Assembly: GCA_016204595.1 (NCBI GenBank)
Contig: JACQKJ010000075.1
Location: 1-18,265, forward strand
Direction of reading: 5' to 3'
Origin: Candidatus Komeilibacteria bacterium
GTDB taxonomy: Bacteria; Patescibacteriota; Patescibacteriia; UBA1558; 2-01-FULL-52-15
Length of the DNA: 18,265 bases
Under the pieces are notes generated by a model. The model did not search any database and was not told where the DNA came from. It saw only the letters and a list, made by a program, of their open reading frames with translations. Positions within the stretch are counted from its first letter, which is position 1. Each line of letters opens with the position of its first letter. The translations under genes were made by a program, and so were the position numbers. Of the stretch, positions 6,224-10,977 are shown one piece after another.

Positions 6224-7981
6224 TCAGAATAAAAGATCAGAAGATCGTGATTTGATTTTTTTCTTTAGATTCTCGACAAATTTTCCCTTGTCGATCTCAA
6301 CCACTTTTTGCTCTCCGCGTATTCGCACAGCGAGCTTTGCAGACTGCAGTTCCTTATCTCCTACAACAAGCGTGTACGGGATTTTTTCGTTCGACGCCTT
6401 TCGAATCTTGTTTCCGACAGTTTCGTTATCGTCGTCGACATCCGCCCGGATGTGCATCGTTTTGAGCAATACCGCCAGTTCATGACAATAGGCCTGATGG
6501 TCCTTGCCTACCGCCGCGATGCGCACCTGTATGGGCGCAAGCCAGGCCGGAAACGCGCCGGCATAATGCTCTATGACAAAAGCCATGAAACGTTCATGAA
6601 CGGAAAGGGGCGCTCGGTGTATGACAAAGACCTGGCCGTTCTCCTTACCATGCGCGTCTATGTAGGAAAGTTTGAACCGCGACTTCGCAAGGAAGTCGAG
6701 CTGAATAGTGGAGAGTGATTCTTCACGGCCGATGACTGATTTGAACTGCACGTCTAACTTGGGCCCGTAGAATGCTGCTTCGTCTTCGGCCTCCTCAAAG
6801 GGGAGGTTCAGTTTCTTCAATATTTTTCGCATCACGTCCTGCGCGTGTTTCCAGTTCTCCGGTTCATCGATGTACTTCTCCTTGTGTTCGGGAGACCAGA
6901 GCGAAAGTCGGAACCAGTAATCCTTAAGTCCGAAGAGCTGGTAATAATACGCCGTGAGCTCGATCACTCGTGTCACCTCTTGTTCGACCTGGTCGGCGGT
7001 ACAATAGATATGCGCGTCGTTCATGGAAAGCATCCGTACGCGGAGAAGGCCTGCAAGTGTCCCTGACAGTTCATTGCGGTACACGGTGCCATACTCGGCG
7101 AGGCGTAATGGCAGATCACGGTAACTGCGCGGTTTGTCCAGATAGATGATGTGGTGATGCGGGCAGTTCATGGATTTGAGATAATAGGTGCCGTCATCCA
7201 TGACCATCGGCGGGTACATGCTATTTTTGTAATAGGGAAGGTGACCAGAGGTCAGGTATAGCTCTTCCTTTGCCACATGTGGGGTCGATACCCGCAGGTA
7301 CTCGAATTTATCCTCCATTTCGATCGCGAGTTTTTCGATCTCATTTCTGATGATAGTTCCCTTGGGAAGCCAGAGTGGCAGGCCTTTACCGACAAGATCG
7401 GAGAAAGTAAATAACTCCAGCTCCTGTCCGAGTTTACGGTGATCCCGTTTCTTCGCCTCCTCGCGCATGGTGAGATATTCATCGAGGTCTTTTTTCGTCG
7501 GGAACGCGGTGCCGTAGATGCGGGTGAGCATCGTGTTCTTTTCGTTCCCTCGCCAGTAGGCGCCGGCAAGCGACATGAGCTTGAAATGTTTCAGGTCGTT
7601 GTTCGGATGCGGGCAATGTCCGCCGCGGCACAGATCGCGGAATTCACCGGACTGATAGATCGTTAATTTCTGGCCTTCGCCGGCAAATTCATCGATGAGC
7701 TCTCTCTTGTACGGATTACCTTTGTATTCCGTGCGCGCTTCATCCGCGCTCACCTCGTGCCGTTCGAACCCTTTCCACGATTTGACGATCTCTTTCATCG
7801 TTTCCTCGATCTTCGGTAAGTCCGCTTCCGACAGCGGTTTTGCGAGTTCAAAGTCATAATAAAAACCGTCATCGATGACCGGACCGATGGCATGTTTGGT
7901 ATCAGGCCAGAGTTTCATGACCGCGGCTGCAAGCAAGTGCGCTGCGGAATGTCTTAAGTTCTCAAGTTTTTCGTTTTTCAT
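6224..7981 (-). CDS. thrS: Threonyl-tRNA synthetase lacking the TGS domain
   Basis: ThrRS charges tRNA(Thr) and edits Ser-tRNA(Thr). The 585-aa protein begins directly with the editing domain: HSAAH (11-15) and CRGGHC (118-123) supply its His/Cys residues. The roughly 60-aa N-terminal TGS domain of the E. coli enzyme is absent. The class II core follows, with zinc ligands C273 (MNCPH), H324 (NDAH) and H455 (VIHRA), motif 2 at about 297-316 (YRNELSGTLAGLLRVR) and motif 3 around APLSVHERF (457-465). APLSVHERF replaces the more common GSxERF and belongs to an alternative ThrRS subgroup. The anticodon-binding domain is complete from about 483 to the end. The ATG at 7981 has no Shine-Dalgarno. The leader upstream carries a T-box, which points to control by uncharged tRNA(Thr). 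Confidence 0.96.
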   Translation of the reverse strand: MKNEKLENLRHSAAHLLAAAVMKLWPDTKHAIGPVIDDGFYYDFELAKPLSEADLPKIEETMKEIVKSWKGFERHEVSADEARTEYKGNPYKRELIDEFAGEGQKLTIYQSGEFRDLCRGGHCPHPNNDLKHFKLMSLAGAYWRGNEKNTMLTRIYGTAFPTKKDLDEYLTMREEAKKRDHRKLGQELELFTFSDLVGKGLPLWLPKGTIIRNEIEKLAIEMEDKFEYLRVSTPHVAKEELYLTSGHLPYYKNSMYPPMVMDDGTYYLKSMNCPHHHIIYLDKPRSYRDLPLRLAEYGTVYRNELSGTLAGLLRVRMLSMNDAHIYCTADQVEQEVTRVIELTAYYYQLFGLKDYWFRLSLWSPEHKEKYIDEPENWKHAQDVMRKILKKLNLPFEEAEDEAAFYGPKLDVQFKSVIGREESLSTIQLDFLAKSRFKLSYIDAHGKENGQVFVIHRAPLSVHERFMAFVIEHYAGAFPAWLAPIQVRIAAVGKDHQAYCHELAVLLKTMHIRADVDDDNETVGNKIRKASNEKIPYTLVVGDKELQSAKLAVRIRGEQKVVEIDKGKFVENLKKKIKSRSSDLLF

Positions 7982-7990
7982 TTTAATTCA

Positions 7991-8064
7991 GGAATAATGA
8001 ATAAGGAATTATGAATAAAGAATAATAATTTTCCCCTAATTCCTTATTCCTAATTCTTTATTCC
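7991..8064. repeat. AT-rich inverted repeat in the thrS 5' region
   Basis: GGAATAA-type words at 7991-8021 are repeated in inverted form up to TTATTCC at 8064, so the spacer between the leader terminator and the thrS start can fold on itself. It shares its vocabulary with the tract before thyX (1-37). It occupies the place where a ribosome binding site would be expected. Confidence 0.7.
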
Positions 8065-8066
8065 AA

Positions 8067-8363
8067 TTAAAAAGCCCACGACTGAAATTAGTCCTGGGAC
8101 CCGTGAACCAGTCGCTCACGTTGTTCGCTCCGGTTCACGGCAGGCTCACCTGGTTAGTGTGAGGGCCTGCCCTGAACTCAAGCATGAACGAGTAGTTTAG
8201 GGCGGTTCCACCCAAGTTCTCCCTCCTTCGCCAAGGCTACGGAGGACAAGCCACCGCGGTCTGATAAAGAAGAAAGCACTCAATTTTTCGCTTAGCGTCC
8301 CATTGTGATGGGATGTCCGCTTGTTAGCAGAAGCTGTTTGGTAGACAGCTCAATAGCGTAATT
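8067..8363 (-). promoter_or_regulatory. T-box leader of thrS with intrinsic terminator
   Basis: On the minus strand, AACTTGGGTGGAACCGCC (8218-8201) matches the T-box sequence, with the UGGA tetrad that would pair with the tRNA acceptor end. GCCCTAAACT just after it pairs with AGTTcAGGGC, as the upper antiterminator helix should. Farther down lie two strong hairpins (GGCAGG...CCTGCC and GTGAACC...GGTTCAC), then a terminator hairpin (CCCAGGACT/AGTCGTGGG) followed by CTTTTTAA (8099-8067). Near the predicted 5' end a 6-bp hairpin (8350-8332) shows the loop CTACCAA, which contains the Thr codon ACC (8342-8340) followed by A. No long classical Stem I is evident, so the specifier may sit in the terminal loop of a very short Stem I. 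The T-box motif and its place before thrS are seen directly; the mechanism is inferred. The 515 bases between thrS and the next gene are filled by this leader, its repeat and two promoters. Confidence 0.75.
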
Positions 8364-8369
8364 ACATTG

Positions 8370-8398
8370 ATTTTACTGCTTGGAATAGGCTTCGTCAA
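8370..8398 (-). promoter_or_regulatory. Sigma70-type promoter of the thrS leader
   Basis: On the minus strand, TTGACG (8398-8393), a 17-bp spacer and TAAAAT (8375-8370) predict a start near 8363, just upstream of the ACC-bearing hairpin. This gives a leader of about 380 nt. Confidence 0.65.
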
Positions 8399-8403
8399 TG
8401 GGA

Positions 8404-8432
8404 TTGACAGAGTTAATAGAAAATGGTAATAT
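8404..8432 (+). promoter_or_regulatory. Near-consensus promoter of the small-gene array
   Basis: TTGACA (8404-8409), a 17-bp spacer and TAATAT (8427-8432) form the best promoter in the window. Its -35 box lies 5 bp from the divergent -35 box of thrS, so both promoters share one control region. Confidence 0.75.
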
Positions 8433-8439
8433 ATTGAGT

Positions 8440-8458
8440 TACCAACATGGGGTTGGTA
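8440..8458. promoter_or_regulatory. Perfect inverted repeat at the array transcription start
   Basis: TACCAAC, 5 bases and GTTGGTA lie 7 bases past the -10 box. They could be an operator or a 5' hairpin of the array mRNA. Confidence 0.5.
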
Positions 8459-8497
8459 GTCCTTAAAAAATGCCATGCGATGAGGAGGATGAGAGCC

Positions 8498-8860
8498 ATG
8501 GCAACCACCTTCTACGGACATATGACGTGGCAACGCCAACTCGAAGTCGGCTGCGAGGTGCGAGCGGTTGAGACATTCCGGTTGCATTTGAATAGCAGCC
8601 ATGGTCTTGAGTTCAGCGACCTCTTGATCAGCGATTTCAGGTTGGTCAAGAATGATTTCGACGGCCTCGTCACCATCGACCTCAAGGACAAACCCTTACC
8701 AATGATCTACGAGCGCGAGCTGTATGTTGGCGTGCTCAACCCATACGACGCCGCGCGCAAGCGAGTTCTGTTCCTGAAGGAAGGCGCTCGCTTCATGGCC
8801 CTTAACAGCGAAGAGTCGTTCACTTCCCGACTTTGGTATTTCTTGAGGGCCAACCGCTGA
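8498..8860 (+). CDS. Unrecognised 120-aa protein, array gene 1
   Basis: I do not recognise this protein. It is soluble, with no signal peptide or membrane segment, and alternates hydrophobic and charged residues in a way that suggests beta strands. Examples are RLHLNSS, VTIDLKD and ELYVGVLNPYDAARK. It ends RLWYFLRANR. An open frame extends upstream to 8447, but GAGGAGGA at 8482-8489 sits 8 bases before the ATG at 8498 and fixes the start there. It is the first gene after the 8404-8432 promoter, and its stop is followed 17 bases later by the three-hairpin element 8878-9004. The clear Shine-Dalgarno, promoter and codon-biased frame make it a real gene. I saw no convincing similarity to genes 2 and 3 of the array. 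Confidence 0.75.
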   Translation: MATTFYGHMTWQRQLEVGCEVRAVETFRLHLNSSHGLEFSDLLISDFRLVKNDFDGLVTIDLKDKPLPMIYERELYVGVLNPYDAARKRVLFLKEGARFMALNSEESFTSRLWYFLRANR

Positions 8861-8877
8861 CCCCTCTCGTTCTTTCC

Positions 8878-9004
8878 CCGGGAACCAATTCGCACCAAGC
8901 GGATTGGTTCCCGGACCCATATTTATAATTTGTTTCTTGTTCGTTCCAATATTGAATTGTCCCATAACGGGACACCTGGCGACCGCGTGCCAATGTAAAC
9001 GCGG
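8878..9004 (+). ncRNA. Three-hairpin intergenic element, copy 1
   Basis: Hairpin 1 (8878-8914) has 16 pairs, one of them G-U, around the loop ACCAA. A conserved linker with TTGTTTCTTGTTCGTT follows. Hairpin 2 (8958-8974) is TGTCCC/GGGACA with loop ATAAC. Hairpin 3 (8983-9004) is CCGCGT/ACGCGG with loop GCCAATGTAA. The gene 2 Shine-Dalgarno (GAGGAG, 9013-9018) follows. The second copy at 9454-9582 has the same order and spacing, with compensatory changes in hairpin 3. It could be a leader RNA, a processing site or a terminator with readthrough. Hairpin 1 has no T-run directly after it, so simple termination is doubtful. Confidence 0.7.
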
Positions 9005-9025
9005 CAGCATAAGAGGAGACTCCAA

Positions 9026-9448
9026 ATGTCTCAAATTCAGGTCATGATTTTCTGGTACGGCTCTCCGGACCCCGGAAGCTTGTCTCTAGAGCTCGCAGGC
9101 CACAGTTTTCTGAGAACAAGACTCATCGATGCATTGGCTAGCGTCTCTTCCAGAGGTATTTCATATCTCCGGTACCAGGCTCAAGACATTCAGGACGCGC
9201 TGAAGATCATTGAGTGGGTCAGTCACGTGCTCCGGACGAATCACGATGTGTGCGCGGACTACAGGATCAATGGCAAGTTCGCAACACAAGTGCTTACGGA
9301 GCTCATCACGAGTATCCAGAACGCTGCGGATGCTCTGAAGAGTACTCGCAACCAAAGGATACGGCGCGACCAGAAGTCGCTCGGCGACCCCGAGCTCGGG
9401 AAGATCAGACATATCCTGAAGCATGCCGTGGGATCGGCGATCTCCTGA
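9026..9448 (+). CDS. Unrecognised 140-aa protein, array gene 2 (paralogue of gene 3)
   Basis: I do not recognise this protein. It is soluble and mostly helical after an N-terminal strand with WYGSP (10-14). The middle (ALKIIEWVSHVLRTNH, 58-73), the strand ADYRINGKF (78-86) and the helix TQVLTELITSIQNAADAL (87-104) match, in the same order and spacing, GLKFADRVTGVLN, IYIRICGKS and the following helix of gene 3. Both proteins then have a Lys/Arg-rich helix. GAGGAG at 9013-9018 lies 7 bases before the ATG. The gene is flanked by two nearly identical 37-bp palindromes (8878-8914 and 9454-9490), so recombination between them would remove it exactly. Confidence 0.78.
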   Translation: MSQIQVMIFWYGSPDPGSLSLELAGHSFLRTRLIDALASVSSRGISYLRYQAQDIQDALKIIEWVSHVLRTNHDVCADYRINGKFATQVLTELITSIQNAADALKSTRNQRIRRDQKSLGDPELGKIRHILKHAVGSAIS

Positions 9449-9453
9449 TACAA

Positions 9454-9582
9454 CCGGGAACCAATTCGCACCAAGCGAATTGGTTCCCGGGTACACTTTG
9501 CTAAATTGTTTCTTGTTCGTTGTAATTTGAATTGTCCCATTTCGGGACACTGGCGGTTGCATGCCAGTTTCATAAATGCAAC
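9454..9582 (+). ncRNA. Three-hairpin intergenic element, copy 2
   Basis: It starts 5 bases after the gene 2 stop. Hairpin 1 (9454-9490) is a perfect 16-bp stem with loop ACCAA. The linker keeps TTGTTTCTTGTTCGTT. Hairpin 2 (9533-9549) is TGTCCC/GGGACA with loop ATTTC. Hairpin 3 (9556-9582) is GTTGCAT/ATGCAAC with loop GCCAGTTTCATAA. Relative to copy 1, three base pairs of hairpin 3 change on both sides and stay paired. AAGGAGG (9583-9589), the gene 3 Shine-Dalgarno, abuts the last stem. Confidence 0.72.
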
Positions 9583-9594
9583 AAGGAGGCGGTG

Positions 9595-10029
9595 ATGCCA
9601 AAGGAAAGTTTCAAGATCTCGTTGTCTTGGTATTCCAATCTGCCGACATTGGGTCCGGCCTTGGAAGCAATCGATGCTGAGATGTCCTCAGGAAAGTTTC
9701 TCTCCGAGCTTCATGCTTCGGGGATTGCTTTCAGCGGCAACACGGCTTACGGTCCCCACACCAGTATTACCTTCGAGGCGGAGACCATGGCACAGGGTCT
9801 CAAGTTCGCGGACCGCGTGACCGGCGTGCTTAATTCAGCGTTTCCGGAGATGCCGTGGATCTACATCCGGATCTGTGGAAAGTCGACCGAACAGATCGTC
9901 GCTGAGCTCGAGGAAGCCATCGATAGATCAGTGAGTGATCTGCGCCAGACCCGTTCGCTATTCGCGAGCAGAGCGATTCGGGATATCAGAATCCGGCTCT
10001 CGAACGCCCTCGACAACCTCCGCAGGTAG
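9595..10029 (+). CDS. Unrecognised 144-aa protein, array gene 3 (paralogue of gene 2)
   Basis: I do not recognise this protein. It has an N-terminal strand with SWYSN (11-15) in the place of gene 2's FWYGS, a central Gly/Ser/Thr-rich part (42-60), then GLKFADRVTGVL (68-79), a strand WIYIRICGKS (88-97) and a long charged helix (98-130) ending in a basic tail. An open frame reaches upstream to 9532 through the hairpin element, but AAGGAGG at 9583-9589 fixes the ATG at 9595 with a 5-base gap. The fold pattern of one N-terminal strand, a helix, a strand with GK and a long helix is shared with gene 2. No enzyme motif is visible; the GKS here lacks the rest of a Walker A loop. Confidence 0.78.
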   Translation: MPKESFKISLSWYSNLPTLGPALEAIDAEMSSGKFLSELHASGIAFSGNTAYGPHTSITFEAETMAQGLKFADRVTGVLNSAFPEMPWIYIRICGKSTEQIVAELEEAIDRSVSDLRQTRSLFASRAIRDIRIRLSNALDNLRR

Positions 10030-10034
10030 CAAAT

Positions 10035-10053
10035 CGCCCGTCCATTCAGTTCA
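10035..10053 (+). repeat. 19-nt array repeat CGCCCGTCCATTCAGTTCA, copy 1
   Basis: It lies 5 bases after the gene 3 stop. It is identical over 19 bases to the left arm of the array terminator (10643-10661), but here the matching right arm is absent, so no local terminator forms. Confidence 0.8.
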
Positions 10054-10082
10054 ACTCCAAAAATCCTTCCAAGGAGGCACGA

Positions 10083-10370
10083 ATGAATTGGGACCTGGGT
10101 TTGTCCGTAGTTGCTCTTGTCGTGATCGTCTTCTCGATGTTCGGGGCAGGGAAATCAACCGTCTTTCGGTGGGTAGGTCTTGCGCTGACCTGGGGCACAT
10201 GTATTTTCGCGACAATCGCTGAGGTCCGCACTGGTCAAATCAATTCCAGTGGGGCAATTCCCCTTGGAATCATGGGGTCAGTTGGGTGGCTCAACCTCTG
10301 TTATTGGGGGCAGCGAAACCGAAAGCGAACCTCATCAGGCACATCCGCCCCACGTGACACTCATCAGTAA
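10083..10370 (+). CDS. Unrecognised 95-aa membrane protein, array gene 4
   Basis: I do not recognise this protein. It has three probable membrane segments: about 5-22 (LGLSVVALVVIVFSMFGA), 28-47 (VFRWVGLALTWGTCIFATIA) and 58-76 (GAIPLGIMGSVGWLNLCYW). A hydrophilic basic tail (QRNRKRTSSGT) follows, which predicts a cytoplasmic C-terminus. AAGGAGG lies 6 bases before the ATG at 10083 and is strong. A GAGKST string at 21-26 joins two membrane segments and is not a credible nucleotide-binding loop. The gene is embedded in the same transcript as the soluble array genes, so a membrane partner for one of them is possible but not shown. Confidence 0.75.
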   Translation: MNWDLGLSVVALVVIVFSMFGAGKSTVFRWVGLALTWGTCIFATIAEVRTGQINSSGAIPLGIMGSVGWLNLCYWGQRNRKRTSSGTSAPRDTHQ

Positions 10371-10389
10371 CATCTGTGAGGTCACACGT

Positions 10390-10408
10390 CACCCGTCCAT
10401 TCGGTTCA
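10390..10408 (+). repeat. 19-nt array repeat, copy 2
   Basis: CACCCGTCCATTCGGTTCA matches copy 1 at 17 of 19 positions. It lies about 20 bases after the gene 4 stop and also lacks the terminator's right arm. TCGGTTCAGCCGA within and after it can form only a small hairpin. Confidence 0.75.
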
Positions 10409-10468
10409 GCCGAGAGGTTCTGTACGTAGAGTCTATGCAAGGCAATTTCAGAAAGGAGATGGTGAATC

Positions 10469-10618
10469 GTGGGAACGTTGTTCGGAATCGTGCTTGTTTT
10501 CATGGGAGGACTCCTGCTCGGCTCTGCTAAGAAGGAACAACTCACGGGCTTTTTGAGCGATCGGGTTCTTGTGGTTGCGATCGCGGTGGGAATGGGCATC
10601 ATCATAATTCTATGGTGA
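10469..10618 (+). CDS. Unrecognised 49-aa two-segment membrane protein, array gene 5
   Basis: This is a small open frame starting with GTG at 10469 and ending with TGA at 10616-10618. It encodes two hydrophobic segments, about 3-18 (TLFGIVLVFMGGLLLG) and 33-49 (VLVVAIAVGMGIIIILW), joined by a polar loop with KKEQLTG and SDR. AAAGGAG lies 10 bases before the GTG. An overlapping ATG frame at 10460 gives only a 23-residue basic peptide, so I reject that start. The hairpin-like membrane topology, the Shine-Dalgarno and the array repeats on both sides support it as a gene. It may be a small membrane subunit; there is no family match I can name. Confidence 0.68.
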   Translation: MGTLFGIVLVFMGGLLLGSAKKEQLTGFLSDRVLVVAIAVGMGIIIILW

Positions 10619-10642
10619 GTGCCTGGAAGAAGAAATCCGCCT

Positions 10643-10706
10643 CGCCCGTCCATTCAGTTCAGTCGAGAAACATCGGTTGGCTGAATGGGCGGGTTCTTTA
10701 TTTTTC
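10643..10706 (+). terminator. Intrinsic terminator of the small-gene array (third copy of the 19-nt repeat)
   Basis: CCCGTCCATTCAG (10645-10657) pairs over 13 bp, with one G-U, to CTGAATGGGCGGG (10681-10693), followed by TTCTTTATTTTT. The left arm is the 19-nt repeat that also follows genes 3 and 4. Confidence 0.85.
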
Positions 10707-10707
10707 T

Positions 10708-10849
10708 GTCATTGCGAGGAGTAGCAACGACGAAGCAATCTCTATGAATTAACAACACCATTTAACATCAACGTACGTCGATTTCAAAAAATTTGTTGAT
10801 GCAATGAGATTGCCGCGGCCACGACGATTACGTCGGGCCTCGCAATGAC
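10708..10849. repeat. TCATTGCGAG-type dispersed inverted repeat
   Basis: The arms are GTCATTGCGAGG (10708-10719) and CCTCGCAATGAC (10838-10849). GCAATCTC/GAGATTGC forms a second step and CATCAAC/GTTGATG an inner hairpin. It is the same family as 5420-5611, with a different core. The stretch 10619-10977 contains only the terminator and these repeats. Confidence 0.8.
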
Positions 10850-10904
10850 AATTTATTTTGGCTCAATGGAGGTTGAAGATCCCTGAGCTTTTTTATAATT
10901 CAAT

Positions 10905-10966
10905 GGGATCCCTCGATGGAGTTTACCCCGCATTGAACGAAGTTCTAGTGCGGGGCTCGGGATGAC
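10905..10966. repeat. TCATCCCGAG-type repeat with CCCCGCA/TGCGGGG hairpin
   Basis: GGGATCCCTCG, a CCCCGCA...TGCGGGG hairpin and CGGGATGAC follow one another, as in the inner palindrome of 5420-5611. It lies just past the stop of the 362-aa minus-strand gene and may help end that transcript. Confidence 0.65.
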
Positions 10967-10977
10967 ATCAAACTTTG

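Noticed and set aside
8040..8440. tmRNA, RNase P RNA, 4.5S RNA or tRNA in the thrS leader region
   Set aside because: I looked for their signature sequences on both strands and found none; the T-box motif and terminator explain the structure better.
8324..8602. 92-aa minus-strand open frame over the thrS promoter and gene 1
   Set aside because: It crosses two promoters and runs antisense to gene 1, has no ribosome site and has a low-complexity sequence.
8878..8914. Simple intrinsic terminators after array genes 1 and 2
   Set aside because: The stems are strong but not followed directly by a T-run, and the downstream genes have no convincing promoter of their own, so readthrough or processing is more likely.
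8878..9490. Integron attC sites with gene cassettes
   Set aside because: The layout of small same-strand genes with palindromes recalls integrons, but the stems are nearly perfect, lack the paired core sites and bulged bases of attC, and no integrase is present in the window.
9161..9601. Minus-strand and alternative-frame open frames over array genes 2 and 3
   Set aside because: They read through the hairpin elements and only translate the palindromes; the plus-strand frames have the Shine-Dalgarno sites.
10083..10370. Walker A loop (GAGKST) in array gene 4
   Set aside because: The string links two membrane segments in a 95-aa protein without a Walker B or any other part of a P-loop fold.
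10291..10653. 120-aa minus-strand open frame over array genes 4 and 5
   Set aside because: It is antisense to two genes with good starts, has no ribosome site and includes the terminator arm.
8878..10661. CRISPR array
   Set aside because: Repeats are hundreds of bases apart with genes between them; there are no regular spacers and no cas genes.
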